Below are positions 16,883 to 26,623 of a stretch of DNA of 54,812 nt, piece by piece; within the stretch, counting starts at the first letter, position 1; each line of letters begins with the position of its first letter. Under the pieces are notes generated by a model. The model saw only the letters and a list, made by a program, of their open reading frames with translations. It ran no database searches and was not told the origin of the DNA. The stretch comes from an uncultured Clostridium sp. (GTDB taxonomy: Bacteria; Cyanobacteriota; Vampirovibrionia; Gastranaerophilales; Gastranaerophilaceae). The stretch is taken from contig CAJMDF010000008.1 in the NCBI GenBank assembly GCA_905212085.1, forward strand, positions 1 to 54,812, given 5' to 3'. The position numbers and the translations under genes are program-made.

Positions 16883-17899
16883 TTAAATAATTTTATATAT
16901 TAAATAGTAAATTATCGATGAAATAATCATACAAGCAGGAATTGTTAATACCCAAGCGATTACGATATTCCCTACAACTCTCCATTTTACTGCGTGAGCG
17001 TGAAAAGTTGAGCCTACACCCATAATTGCTGTTGAAATAACGTGAGTTGTACTTAGTGGAATCCCAAAATGAGATGCAGTCAAAATTAATCCTGCAGCAG
17101 ATGTCTCAGCTGCGAAACCATGGATAGGTTTCAGTCTTATAATTTTGTGTCCCATTGTTTTGATAATTTTCCAGCCGCCGTTCATCGTTCCTGCAGCCAT
17201 TGTGAGGGCACAAGCGATTATTACGTAAATAGGGATTTCAAAATCTCCAGTAGGGCTTTTATGAAGAACACCTCCCGCTAGGAGAGCAAGAGTTATTATA
17301 CCCATAGTTTTTTGCGCGTCATTTGAACCGTGACTTAGTGCCATAAGTCCTGAAGATAAGAGTTGTAATTTTCTGAATTGTTTATTGACTGTATTTGGGG
17401 TTTCTCTTAAAAGAATTACAATCCAAGCGATTAAAAGCATTAAAGTAAATCCTACGCAAAATCCTAACATTGGAGATGTAAACATTGGAATTATTACTTT
17501 ATCTATCAATGTGTGGAAATGGACAACATTAATCCCAGCTTTTACGATTGCTGCACCTAAAAGTCCTCCAATCAATGCATGTGAAGAACTTGATGGCAGT
17601 CCAAGCAGCCATGTGAACAAATTCCAGATTACAGCGGCCAAAAGTGCGCAAAAAATTACTGTTAAAGTAATTAAATCTGCATTTACAATACCTGAACCGA
17701 TAGTTTTTGCAACGTGGGTTCCTGTCAGTGCTCCGATAAATTCTAAGCTTGCTCCAAACAGTACAGCTTGTTTTGGGGAAAGAACTTTTGTAGATACAAC
17801 AGTTGCAATTGCATTTGCACAATCATGAAATCCGTTGATAAATTCAAATACAAGCGCAACTATTACAACTGCTATTAAAAGTAAAATAGTTATACTCAT
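16883..17899 (-). CDS. pit: PiT-family inorganic phosphate transporter
   Basis: A 338-residue membrane protein with about ten membrane segments and both family signatures: GFHDCANAIATVV at residues 23-35 and ALSHGSNDAQKTMGII in the second half. It imports phosphate as a metal-phosphate complex or with a cation. It follows the DUF47 gene by 12 bases, a common pairing in which the PhoU-like protein modulates PiT. A strong terminator follows. Confidence 0.93.
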   Translation of the reverse strand: MSITILLLIAVVIVALVFEFINGFHDCANAIATVVSTKVLSPKQAVLFGASLEFIGALTGTHVAKTIGSGIVNADLITLTVIFCALLAAVIWNLFTWLLGLPSSSSHALIGGLLGAAIVKAGINVVHFHTLIDKVIIPMFTSPMLGFCVGFTLMLLIAWIVILLRETPNTVNKQFRKLQLLSSGLMALSHGSNDAQKTMGIITLALLAGGVLHKSPTGDFEIPIYVIIACALTMAAGTMNGGWKIIKTMGHKIIRLKPIHGFAAETSAAGLILTASHFGIPLSTTHVISTAIMGVGSTFHAHAVKWRVVGNIVIAWVLTIPACMIISSIIYYLIYKII

Positions 17900-17911
17900 T
17901 TTTTACCTTAC

Positions 17912-18553
17912 CTAACTTTGTTTTAATACTACATTCAGGATTGTATCCGATACATAGAAACAAGCATCAAAAGCATTTTCAATTTCTTTGTACATATCTC
18001 TTAGTTTTATAACGTCAAGAGCTTCATATTGACCGGAAAACAAATTGCCCATAGCTCGGCGGTGAATTTCATCTCCGTGAGATTCAATTTCTTTCATTTC
18101 AATATTGAGCTCTGTAATTTCTTCAACATCAGATACTTTTTTGAATTGTTTTATAATTTCTCCGAGTTTTTCTGTAGCTTGTACCAAAGTTAAAGCCTGT
18201 TCTTTCATTTCGTCAGTGTAGTTATTTACTCTGTACACATCTAAATTAAGACAGGCTTTTACAATTTTTTTAGTTATTTTATTTAATTGAACTGCAATTG
18301 TTTGAATATCTTCTCTTTCAATCGGGGTGATAAAACTTTTGTTTAACTGTTTTAGGCAAGCTTTATATGATAGTTTACCTTTCCTTTTATATTTCAGAGC
18401 TTTTTCTTTATACTCATCATTCAAATGATTATGCATAATCTCATCATATAATTTTGCTGTCTTTAAACAGATTTCCGCACTTTCCTGAAAGTATGTAAAA
18501 AACATTTTATCTTCAGGAGGCATAATGTACGACATTAAATTGAATTTTGGCAT
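17912..18553 (-). CDS. DUF47/PhoU-like Pit accessory protein
   Basis: An all-helical protein of 213 residues of the DUF47 family, related to PhoU, with the acidic IEMKEIESHGDEIHRRAM segment that forms a metal-binding helix in the family. I chose the ATG at 18553, eight bases after GGAG; an upstream in-frame ATG at 18586 lacks a site. It is paired with pit and probably controls its activity. Confidence 0.9.
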   Translation of the reverse strand: MPKFNLMSYIMPPEDKMFFTYFQESAEICLKTAKLYDEIMHNHLNDEYKEKALKYKRKGKLSYKACLKQLNKSFITPIEREDIQTIAVQLNKITKKIVKACLNLDVYRVNNYTDEMKEQALTLVQATEKLGEIIKQFKKVSDVEEITELNIEMKEIESHGDEIHRRAMGNLFSGQYEALDVIKLRDMYKEIENAFDACFYVSDTILNVVLKQS

Positions 18554-18631
18554 GATATAAATCTCCTTTTCATACACACACGCCAAGCATAACCAAAAAA
18601 CAATTTATTTGAAAGTACATGTTTACAATTA

Positions 18632-19522
18632 TTAATGCTTATTTTGTTTACAATTTTCAGGTTCTGAATGAATTGTAATATTTGATGTTCCAAGTTTTTC
18701 TTGAATTAACGCTTCAATCTCATCACATATGTTATGACAATCATAAATTGTCATATCATTTGGGAATAGCATTGTGATTTCAATGTCTGTAGAAGGTCCT
18801 GAACGTCTTGCTTTTAAGTTTTTGTATCCTTTAATTTTACTGTTGTCATAAGAGTCGATTATATTTTCAATAACTTTTAAATCTTTCGCAGGTAGTGAGC
18901 CATCTAATAAATTGTTTAGGGTTTCTTTGGAAATCGAATATCCTGCTTTTACTATAAATAGTGCTATAAAAATAGCGATTATAGGATCTAACAGATGTAT
19001 TCCTGTAATTTTTATTAAAATTAACCCTGCCATAACGCCTAATGATGAATATACATCAGTTCTCAAATGTTCACCGTCAGCAAATAATGATACTGAATTT
19101 GATTTTTTTGCAACATAAAAAAGATATGTGCTGACTAAGATATTTGCAACTACTGCAAATAACATTACATAAATGCCTAAAGTTGTATCCATTTCAGAAT
19201 TTGCACCGAAAAATAATTTTCTGCAAGCTTCATAAATAATGTAAAAAGCTGCAAAAATAATTAACCCGCCTTCAATAAATCCTGACATATCCTCATATTT
19301 TCCATGTCCGAACGGGTGGCATTCATCTGCTGGTTCTGAAGATTTCATCACTGCAAAAAATGTTAAAACAGAAGCTAAAAAGTCGCTCAATGAGTGAATT
19401 GCTTCTGAAATTATACTGATTGATCCTGATATAATTCCTGCGATAAGTTTTAAAATAATTATTATGGCATTTGAGGAAATTGATAGTCCTGCTGCTAGTT
19501 TTTTTTCGGTCAAAATATTCAT
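18632..19522 (-). CDS. Cation diffusion facilitator metal exporter
   Basis: A 296-residue CDF transporter with six membrane segments and a cytoplasmic C-terminal domain. The metal site in helix II reads H43-x3-D47 (HSLSD), and that in helix V D149-x2-H152-x3-D156 (DGEHLRTD). The His in helix II rather than Asp suggests a Zn-type member. HPFGHGKYED is also a family motif. It exports divalent metals such as Zn or Fe against protons. Confidence 0.92.
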   Translation of the reverse strand: MNILTEKKLAAGLSISSNAIIIILKLIAGIISGSISIISEAIHSLSDFLASVLTFFAVMKSSEPADECHPFGHGKYEDMSGFIEGGLIIFAAFYIIYEACRKLFFGANSEMDTTLGIYVMLFAVVANILVSTYLFYVAKKSNSVSLFADGEHLRTDVYSSLGVMAGLILIKITGIHLLDPIIAIFIALFIVKAGYSISKETLNNLLDGSLPAKDLKVIENIIDSYDNSKIKGYKNLKARRSGPSTDIEITMLFPNDMTIYDCHNICDEIEALIQEKLGTSNITIHSEPENCKQNKH

Positions 19523-19560
19523 ATCTTACTCTTTTTTTATTTTTAAATAATTTTTTATAA

Positions 19561-19657
19561 GCTGGATTCTGTTGAGCTATCACCCTTAGAATGATTTATA
19601 TTTTAGACTGACTTGTTGTTAATTGTCATTGCGAGGCTTTAACCGAAGCAATCCAGC
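19561..19657. repeat. Palindromic dispersed-repeat element beside a gene 3' end
   Basis: The 97-bp stretch is bounded by GCTGGATT (19561-19568) and its complement AATCCAGC (19650-19657). Its right part (TGTCATTGCGAGG...CAATCCAG) is the form of a dispersed palindromic repeat I have seen in many bacterial genomes. It abuts the stop codon of the AlkD-like gene directly. Confidence 0.55.
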
Positions 19658-20362
19658 CTATATTTTTTTCAAACATTTTAACATGTTTTTAGTATCTTTA
19701 TCAACCCTTAGAGATTCACAAATTTTTTGAATACTTTTATTAAAAGTCCAATTATCGAGTTTTGAAGTTTTTAGGTATTTGTGAGTTTTTTCGGGCAATT
19801 TAATATAACATATTGAAAGAGCCCATGCAACACTCATTTTTGAATAATATCTTTCATCTTTAAAATTGTCGATTAATTTTAAGATTTTTTCGATATATTT
19901 TTCTTCAATAAAATAAGATAAAAGCATTACATACCCAAAGCGCAGGTCATATTCTTTATCAGAGATAAAATACGGTTGTATGAATTCCCATACTAACTCT
20001 TTATTTTGATTAGTAAATTTGAGGCTGTTGCAAAAAGTGTCGCATACTGCCCAGTTATCAATTTTAGGGACAAAATTTTTGACATATTCAAGAATTTCTT
20101 CAGGATTTTTTTTAATAAGTCCGATAATCATTCCCTGAAGCATCACTTCTTCCATAAATTCACATTGTTGCTTGTTGACAAATTCTTCCCATTCTCCGCT
20201 TTTATAGATTTCTTTTGCAATTTTTCTTAAAGTTGGTAATCTGACACCAAGTATATTGTCAATATTTGGGATTAATGAGGCTGAAAATTTTTTATAATCA
20301 GGGTCTGCTTCTTTTAAAATTCGTTGTTTTATTTTCTGATTACAAATTTCTGATTTGTTCAT
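19658..20362 (-). CDS. AlkD-like DNA alkylation repair protein
   Basis: A helical-repeat DNA glycosylase-like protein of 234 residues. Family segments include GVRLPTLRKIAKEI, NWAVCDTFCNSLK and RFGYVMLLSYFI, the last two corresponding to the Trp/Asp-containing helices that line the DNA cleft of AlkD. It would remove bulky or cationic alkylated bases. The stop is immediately followed by a palindromic repeat. Confidence 0.88.
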   Translation of the reverse strand: MNKSEICNQKIKQRILKEADPDYKKFSASLIPNIDNILGVRLPTLRKIAKEIYKSGEWEEFVNKQQCEFMEEVMLQGMIIGLIKKNPEEILEYVKNFVPKIDNWAVCDTFCNSLKFTNQNKELVWEFIQPYFISDKEYDLRFGYVMLLSYFIEEKYIEKILKLIDNFKDERYYSKMSVAWALSICYIKLPEKTHKYLKTSKLDNWTFNKSIQKICESLRVDKDTKNMLKCLKKI

Positions 20363-20367
20363 TTTAT

Positions 20368-20844
20368 TTATACTCTTTTTAAAAGCACGACAGCGTGAGC
20401 TTCTATTGCAAGTTCTTGGCCTACTGCGTCCATTTTTTCATTGGTTTTTGCTTTTATTGACAGTCTATCAGGGTCGATTGAAAGAATTTGTGATAAAACT
20501 TCTTTCATTTTCGGGATATAAGGCATCATTTTAGGCTGTTGAGCTATAATGTTGCTGTCTATATTTTCGATTGCATATTTTTTTTCTTTAATAAGTTTAT
20601 ATACATCTTTTAATAGTACAGTGCTGTCAGCGTCTTTGTATAAATCGTCAGTGTCAGGAAACAATGTTCCAATATCAGATAGGGCAAGTGCACCAAGCAT
20701 TGCATCAATTATTGCATGAATTAATACATCGGCATCTGAATGTCCGAGAAGACCTTTTTCATGAGTAATTTTTACCCCGCCGATTATTAAATCTCTTCCT
20801 TCTGTAAGTTTATGAATATCGTATCCAAGACCTATTCTATACAT
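20368..20844 (-). CDS. ispF: 2-C-methyl-D-erythritol 2,4-cyclodiphosphate synthase
   Basis: Fifth enzyme of the MEP isoprenoid pathway. All expected motifs are there in 158 residues: zinc ligands D9 and H11 in GYDIH and H43 in the GHSDADVLIHAI segment, SDIGTLFPDTD and KAKTNEKMDAVG. It lies 7 bases after the HAD hydrolase gene and before the AlkD-like gene, all on the minus strand. Confidence 0.96.
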   Translation of the reverse strand: MYRIGLGYDIHKLTEGRDLIIGGVKITHEKGLLGHSDADVLIHAIIDAMLGALALSDIGTLFPDTDDLYKDADSTVLLKDVYKLIKEKKYAIENIDSNIIAQQPKMMPYIPKMKEVLSQILSIDPDRLSIKAKTNEKMDAVGQELAIEAHAVVLLKRV

Positions 20845-20851
20845 ATTCCCC

Positions 20852-21655
20852 TCATATTACAAATTTTTCCATCGCTTTTACAAAACCGTCATTTTCGACT
20901 GTGTCAGTTATATAATCTGCGCATTCTTTTAATTCAGGTGTAGCATTGCCCATTGCAACCTTAATCCCGCCTGCTTTTAAAAGTTCTATATCATTATTTT
21001 GATCGCCGATTGTAAGAATTTCTTCTTTTGTCAATCCCCATTTTTTTGCTAAAAATTCAACTCCGAGTGATTTTTTTGCTTGAGCACTTCCAATTTCGCA
21101 AAAATAAGGAGTTGATTTGACTATGTATAATTGCGGGAATTTTTGTTGTAATTCGTTTACCCAACCTGTTACTCTTTCTGCATCACTATAATCAATTGCA
21201 AGAATTTTATTTACATTTTTTATTTCCAAATCATCGAATGAGCAGACTGTATATGATACGAATTTGCCTTCAGTATATTTTTTTACGTAATCGTTATCTT
21301 TTTCCACATACAATTTATCATTAATATATAAATTTATATGAATATTATTATCTCTTGCCCATTTAATAATTTGTTTTGCGATTTCAGAATCTAAATTTTG
21401 TTGATATAAAGTATTTCCGTTACAGTCTTTAATCAGTCCGCCTTGATATGAAACAACAGGTGTTTTAAGTCCTAATACTTCTGTTATATGATGAGTAGCA
21501 CAATGCATTCTGCCTGTTACAAGTACAACTTTTACGTCTTTTTTGCAAAGATTTTTGATACAATTTTTTACACCGTCAGAAAATCCTGTATCCCATTTAA
21601 CGATAGTGCCGTCAATGTCAGTTGCAACCATTTTAATTTTTTTTTCAGCAGACAT
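20852..21655 (-). CDS. Cof-type HAD-IIB phosphatase
   Basis: A HAD-superfamily hydrolase with the nucleophile and general acid in TDIDGT (D13, D15), VTGR as motif II, a central type IIB cap and GDQNNDIELL as motif IV. It resembles sugar-phosphate or nucleotide phosphatases of the Cof/YidA group. The substrate cannot be told from sequence. It follows a Nudix hydrolase by three bases. Confidence 0.9.
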   Translation of the reverse strand: MSAEKKIKMVATDIDGTIVKWDTGFSDGVKNCIKNLCKKDVKVVLVTGRMHCATHHITEVLGLKTPVVSYQGGLIKDCNGNTLYQQNLDSEIAKQIIKWARDNNIHINLYINDKLYVEKDNDYVKKYTEGKFVSYTVCSFDDLEIKNVNKILAIDYSDAERVTGWVNELQQKFPQLYIVKSTPYFCEIGSAQAKKSLGVEFLAKKWGLTKEEILTIGDQNNDIELLKAGGIKVAMGNATPELKECADYITDTVENDGFVKAMEKFVI

Positions 21656-21658
21656 AAT

Positions 21659-22186
21659 TTATCCTTTAATTTGGGCTCTCATTAATGCACAAAGTGTTTT
21701 TGCATCATTAATTTCACCGTTATTAATCATTTTTAAAACGTCATTATATTTATATTCAAATGCTTGAATAATTTCGCCTTCATCAGGGTGGCAGTGAGTA
21801 AATTCTAAATCTTCAGCTTCGTATAAGTACAATTTTTCATCACTGTAACCGGGTGATGTGTATACATAGCCTAAGTCAGTCCATTTGTTTGCACAATAGC
21901 CTGTTTCTTCTTCTAATTCTCTTTTAGCTGCTTCAAAAGGATCTTCTCCGATTTCAAGTTTCCCTGCAGGCAATTCATACAAAACTTCTTTCATTGGGTA
22001 TCTGAATTGTTTAACTAAAAGGATTTTATCTTCTTTTTTAGCTAAAATTACGACACCGCCTGAATGTTTAACAACTTCTCTAAAGCTTTCTTTCCCTGTC
22101 GGCAGTTCAATTTTGTCTTTATAAAGCTTTACGACTCTTCCGTTAAAAATTAATTCTGATTCAATAGTTTTTTCCGTAAATTCCAT
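21659..22186 (-). CDS. Nudix hydrolase, ADP-ribose pyrophosphatase type
   Basis: The 175-residue protein has a complete Nudix box, GX5EX7REX2EEXG, in GKLEIGEDPFEAAKRELEEE followed by TG (about residues 75-96). The SPGYSDEKLYLYEA stretch after the box is diagnostic for the NudF/ADP-ribose pyrophosphatase branch. It would hydrolyse ADP-ribose to AMP and ribose-5-phosphate in the cytosol. Confidence 0.92.
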   Translation of the reverse strand: MEFTEKTIESELIFNGRVVKLYKDKIELPTGKESFREVVKHSGGVVILAKKEDKILLVKQFRYPMKEVLYELPAGKLEIGEDPFEAAKRELEEETGYCANKWTDLGYVYTSPGYSDEKLYLYEAEDLEFTHCHPDEGEIIQAFEYKYNDVLKMINNGEINDAKTLCALMRAQIKG

Positions 22187-22210
22187 AATTTAATATTACC
22201 ACGAAAATTT

Positions 22211-23374
22211 TTACAACGCTCTAATAATAGCTTTTATGTTTATGTCAGTAACCTTTAGTAATGCTATGGTTCTTGCTGTTTCATCAAAATTGCCTAAATG
22301 TTTTAAGACTTCTGCAGTTTTTAAAATAAGAGTTTGATTATTTGATTTTAAAAGCTCTCTTATTGCTATTACATCTGTTGCAAAATCAAGTGCTGTAAAA
22401 ACTAAAGGGCTGTTTTCGTTTAATTCTGCATTAACGTGTGATTCTAATTCTTTTTTATTTGCGTTTTTTAATAGTTTTTTTATGTCGTTAATTTCATTTT
22501 TTGTATTTTTGTCTTCATCAAACAAATATTCGTCATTTTCTGTTAAAACGTCAAATTTTTCTTGAGCATTTAAAATTACAATTGCTGTTTTGTTGTCATC
22601 GTGATTGTTAATCAACTGCTCAAATACTTCATATAACTCAAAATCAAAAACACAAGAAAGCGGAAGGATTTCTCCAAGACCATTGATTATGTAATTAATT
22701 GCCAATAGTGTGTTTTCATAATATTTTTCGAGCAAATCAAATAAATTCTCAAGATAAGGTATTTCTCCTGCAATATTTTCAGGCATTGTAGAATTTTTCA
22801 TTGTATCAAAAATTGCAGGAATAGCTTTTTTGTCCCCATATGCCACCAAAAATTTTACGGCTGACAATTTTTCAAAATCATCTCCGTTATTCAACTTTGT
22901 AATAGCAATATTGTATGTTTCTTTATCTTGCCATTCCCCGAGAGCTGAGGCGCAATTGTGGGCAAGATAGTCATTCTCTGAATATGAATTTGCTTTTAAA
23001 TATTCATAGGCAAGAGGGTCTTGAATTTTTCCGAAATATTTTGCAGCATAAATTTTTTCATCCAACGTGCCGTTTTCGAATTTTTCAAGCATTAAATCCG
23101 TTAAATCTTCATCGGCATATTTTACGAGGGCTGAAATTATTACATCTTCATAGTAAGGAGAATAATATTTTAAAAATTCAATTAAATTTTTATAATTGCT
23201 ATCATTAATTTCTTTTGCAATTCTTTGTGCGACATTGTCTTTTACAAAATCAAACAAAAAACTATCGTTATCAACGAGTTCTTTGAAAAGATCAATATCA
23301 CAATCATTGATAAGGTGTTTTGTAACGGCCTCGTAGCCGAATTTACCCGTAAGTTTTTTTAATTGTTCTGACAT
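22211..23374 (-). CDS. HEAT-repeat protein of unknown function
   Basis: 387 residues, almost entirely helical, with recurring HEAT-like units (for example KIYAAKYFGKIQDPLAYEYL, then AHNCASALGEWQDKETY, then KLSAVKFLVAYGDKKAIPAI). There is no signal peptide, membrane segment or catalytic motif. Such proteins act as binding scaffolds; the partner is unknown. Confidence 0.75.
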   Translation of the reverse strand: MSEQLKKLTGKFGYEAVTKHLINDCDIDLFKELVDNDSFLFDFVKDNVAQRIAKEINDSNYKNLIEFLKYYSPYYEDVIISALVKYADEDLTDLMLEKFENGTLDEKIYAAKYFGKIQDPLAYEYLKANSYSENDYLAHNCASALGEWQDKETYNIAITKLNNGDDFEKLSAVKFLVAYGDKKAIPAIFDTMKNSTMPENIAGEIPYLENLFDLLEKYYENTLLAINYIINGLGEILPLSCVFDFELYEVFEQLINNHDDNKTAIVILNAQEKFDVLTENDEYLFDEDKNTKNEINDIKKLLKNANKKELESHVNAELNENSPLVFTALDFATDVIAIRELLKSNNQTLILKTAEVLKHLGNFDETARTIALLKVTDINIKAIIRAL

Positions 23375-23409
23375 ATAAATAGGTTTCCGTATAAATATGG
23401 GTTTAAGAA

Positions 23410-24009
23410 TTAATCCAAATAGAATACAGTAATAACTTTATGACCTTCTTCAGCGTATTGAACTGCGTTATGCAAAGTTTTACTTGTATGAGACAAGAAA
23501 CAAATTAATTGGTTACAATCGTCAATAATTTCTCTGTTGCAAACACGAGAAGCATCAGCTAATGTCATCATAGCTCTGTCAGGATGTTCGATGATATTTG
23601 GAACACCGATAAGTTGATTTTGAACGTCAGAAGGTTGTTGTCCGATTGTTTGAGGTAAAATAACTTTTAATTTATCAGGATTTGCTTTCATAGCGCCTCT
23701 GATTGCAGCAGCGTTTGTACCTGAAGAACCGCCTGATGTAATAATTGTATTTCCTTGAGTTACAAGAGCCGTAGCAAGTGTCTCAATCATTTGTTGATGA
23801 GTAATCGGAAGATTACGGCTTCCGATAATTGCAATTTTTTTTGCAGATTGTTGAATTGTAGCTAATTCCATTGCCAATTCATCTACTGTATCAGGTGAAT
23901 CTGACGATACTGTGTCCATGTCATCAATAGGTACAACAATTGAACTTTGTTTTTCTTTATTTTCGTCTTCAGAACCCATATAAATATTCATCATGTCAGT
24001 TTCCACCAT
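23410..24009 (-). CDS. DprA/SLOG-like protein of the cyanobacterial type
   Basis: Residues about 55-199 form a SLOG/DprA-like Rossmann domain: KKIAIIGSRNLPITHQQ, then NTIITSGGSSGTNAAAIRGAM and LKVILPQ. Cyanobacteria carry a very similar short protein annotated as DNA recombination-mediator protein A, and I base the call on that resemblance. It lacks the additional domains of full-length DprA. The N-terminal 50 residues are acidic and look disordered. The start could also be the ATG at residue 6 or 7. It is divergent from pcrA. Confidence 0.8.
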   Translation of the reverse strand: MVETDMMNIYMGSEDENKEKQSSIVVPIDDMDTVSSDSPDTVDELAMELATIQQSAKKIAIIGSRNLPITHQQMIETLATALVTQGNTIITSGGSSGTNAAAIRGAMKANPDKLKVILPQTIGQQPSDVQNQLIGVPNIIEHPDRAMMTLADASRVCNREIIDDCNQLICFLSHTSKTLHNAVQYAEEGHKVITVFYLD

Positions 24010-24091
24010 TTTTCCTACTTTCTAATTGCAATCTGTATATTTTTAGTTTATGCTGATTATATCACAAAAATTTGATTTTGGGAATAGGGAT

Positions 24092-26623
24092 ATGGAAAAT
24101 ATATTGGATAATCTTAACAAAGAGCAGAGAGAAGCTGTTCAAACAATTCAAGGCCCATTGCTTGTCTTAGCAGGCGCAGGGAGCGGAAAAACAAAATTAC
24201 TTACCTCAAGGATTGCTTATTTAATTCAAAACGGTGTAAAACCGAGAAATATTTTAGCGGTTACATTTACCAACAAGGCGGCTAAAGAGATGAAAGAACG
24301 TCTTGGAAATATTTTGGGTGAAAATGTTGTTAAATATATGTGGGTAGGCACTTTCCACGGTATTTGCGGAAGAATTTTAAGAGAAAATATCGAAAATTAC
24401 AGTTTTCAATCCGGTAAAAGATTAGATAAGAATTTTTCTATTTACGATGAAAATGATAGTAATGCTGTTATTAAACAGGCTATAAAAAAATTAAATTTAG
24501 ATGATAAAGTATATCAGCCTAAACTTGTAAAATCCATAATTTCTAACGCAAAGAATAAAATGCAGGACGCTTATACATTTGCGACTTTTGCAAGAGATTT
24601 CAAATCTCAAAAGATTGCGTCAATTTATGAAGAATATGAAAATGCTTTGAATAATAATAATGCAATTGATTTCGATGATATGCTTCTTTTGACAGTAAAA
24701 CTGCTAGAGCAATGCAAAGAAGTTCGTCAATTGTATTATGACCGCTTCCAACATATTCTTGTGGATGAGTTTCAGGATACAAACATGGCTCAATATAAGC
24801 TGATTAATATGTTATACACAAATCTTGAGTCAGAAATTCCTGATGAAAGATCATTATGTGTAGTAGGTGATGTTGACCAATCAATTTACAGCTGGCGTGG
24901 CGCTGATTACACAATTATTTTGAATTTCCAAAAAGATTTTAAAAAGACTAAATTAATAAAATTAGAGCAAAATTACCGTTCGACAGCAAATATTTTGAAC
25001 GTTGCAAACGCAATTATTGAAAATAATACAGAGCGTGTGGACAAAGTTCTTTATTCGCAAAAAGGTGACGGTGAATTAATTGATTATTACGAAGCTCAAG
25101 ATGAAGCTGATGAAGCAAACTTTATTGCAAGCAGAATTAAGCAGGATTCAGGCGGAGATTATAACCGTTACGCAATTCTTTATCGTACAAATTCTCAATC
25201 CCGTGCGCTTGAAGAAGCATGCATGGCAGCCGGAATTCCATATAGAATTTACGGCGGTTTGAAATTCTATGACCGTAAAGAAATCAAAGATATAATTGCT
25301 TATCTTAAATTAATCTATAATCCTGATGATTCGCAAAGTTTCAGACGTATAGTAAACGTTCCTAAACGTGCCATAGGTGATACTACGGTAAAAGCTCTTT
25401 CAGATTTTGCTGACTCAAAAGATGTAAGTCTGTTTGAAGCGATTAAAGAAATTGAAGAATCAGAATTATCTCCGAGAGTTCAATCAAAATTAAAGGATTT
25501 TGCAGAATTAATAATAAAATTTAAAAATGCAGTAGGCTCATATTCTTTGCAGGAGTTTGTAACTCTTGTCATAGAAAAAACAGGATATTTGGCAGAATTG
25601 CAATCCCAAAATACTCCTGAAAGTGAAGCTGATATTGAAAACTTGCAAGAGTTAGTAAACGTTGCGGGTGAATTTGTTCCTGAAGAATCTGATAATGCTT
25701 TGGGTGAATTTTTACAACAAGTAGCATTGGTGTCAGATCTTGACGGTATGGACGATATTTCAAACAACGTTACTTTAATGACACTGCACTCTGCTAAAGG
25801 TTTGGAATTTCCTGTAGTATTTTTAGCAGGTTGTGATGAAGGTGTATTCCCGCATCAAAGAACATTCAATATTCCGTCAGAAATGGAAGAAGAACGCCGC
25901 TTGATGTATGTAGGCGTTACTCGTGCAGAAGAAAAATTGTATCTGTCTTCTGCTAAACGCCGTCAAATGTGGGGAGAATACAAGTATTACAATCCTTCAA
26001 GATTTATTGATGAAATTCCTCGTCAACTTCTTAACTCTATCGGTTTTGAAGGATCTACAAGCGGAACTTCAACATTCCAAAATGCTGTATCAAAAGCTCG
26101 TACAGGCAAATCTGATTTTTCATATTCTGCAGCACAATCTGACAGTTACGGATATGTAAAACCATCTTCTGGATTTGGAAAAGGCTTTGTTGCTCCGACA
26201 AGAGGACTTGCAACAGGAAATTCTCAAAGCGACAGACAAAGACAAAATTCTTCATACTACAACCAACCTCAAAGGACTCCAAGTCGTACGATTTTGGTTA
26301 AATCAAAAGAAAATAAACAACGTGATGAAGAAAAAGTAAAAGAATTTTTTAAAGATAATGCTATAAAACGTATGCTCGAAGAAAAAAGACAAAAAGAGCG
26401 TATGCAACAGGAAGCGGAAGCCGAGCGTCAGAAGAAAATGGAAACTACAACTCCTATTGAATATGTATTCAATGAAGGAGAAAGAGTTTTCCATGACAAA
26501 CTCGGTATAGGACATATAAAAGAGGTTACCCAAATCGGTGACAGCATGATGTATACAATAGACTTTGGCCGTCAGGGTGTAAAAGCTATGGACGCAGCTT
26601 ATGCAAAATTGAAAAAGTTCTAA
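24092..26623 (+). CDS. pcrA: UvrD/PcrA-type superfamily 1 DNA helicase
   Basis: A 3'-5' SF1A helicase for repair and conflict resolution. Motifs are complete: Walker A in LAGAGSGKTKLL, VDEFQDT, GDVDQSIYSWRGA, LEQNYRS, TLHSAKGLEFPVVFLAGCDEG and MYVGVTRAEEKLY. The last 60 residues form a Tudor-like PcrA domain (GERVFHDKLGIGHI...), which contacts RNA polymerase in PcrA. I chose the ATG at 24092 because upstream residues are not conserved. Length (843) is normal for the family. It ends overlapping the XRE gene by four bases. Confidence 0.95.
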   Translation: MENILDNLNKEQREAVQTIQGPLLVLAGAGSGKTKLLTSRIAYLIQNGVKPRNILAVTFTNKAAKEMKERLGNILGENVVKYMWVGTFHGICGRILRENIENYSFQSGKRLDKNFSIYDENDSNAVIKQAIKKLNLDDKVYQPKLVKSIISNAKNKMQDAYTFATFARDFKSQKIASIYEEYENALNNNNAIDFDDMLLLTVKLLEQCKEVRQLYYDRFQHILVDEFQDTNMAQYKLINMLYTNLESEIPDERSLCVVGDVDQSIYSWRGADYTIILNFQKDFKKTKLIKLEQNYRSTANILNVANAIIENNTERVDKVLYSQKGDGELIDYYEAQDEADEANFIASRIKQDSGGDYNRYAILYRTNSQSRALEEACMAAGIPYRIYGGLKFYDRKEIKDIIAYLKLIYNPDDSQSFRRIVNVPKRAIGDTTVKALSDFADSKDVSLFEAIKEIEESELSPRVQSKLKDFAELIIKFKNAVGSYSLQEFVTLVIEKTGYLAELQSQNTPESEADIENLQELVNVAGEFVPEESDNALGEFLQQVALVSDLDGMDDISNNVTLMTLHSAKGLEFPVVFLAGCDEGVFPHQRTFNIPSEMEEERRLMYVGVTRAEEKLYLSSAKRRQMWGEYKYYNPSRFIDEIPRQLLNSIGFEGSTSGTSTFQNAVSKARTGKSDFSYSAAQSDSYGYVKPSSGFGKGFVAPTRGLATGNSQSDRQRQNSSYYNQPQRTPSRTILVKSKENKQRDEEKVKEFFKDNAIKRMLEEKRQKERMQQEAEAERQKKMETTTPIEYVFNEGERVFHDKLGIGHIKEVTQIGDSMMYTIDFGRQGVKAMDAAYAKLKKF

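Noticed and set aside
17385..17828. A 147-residue open frame on the plus strand opposite the phosphate transporter gene
   Set aside because: It is a shadow of the conserved PiT gene, has no ribosome site and shows no family resemblance.
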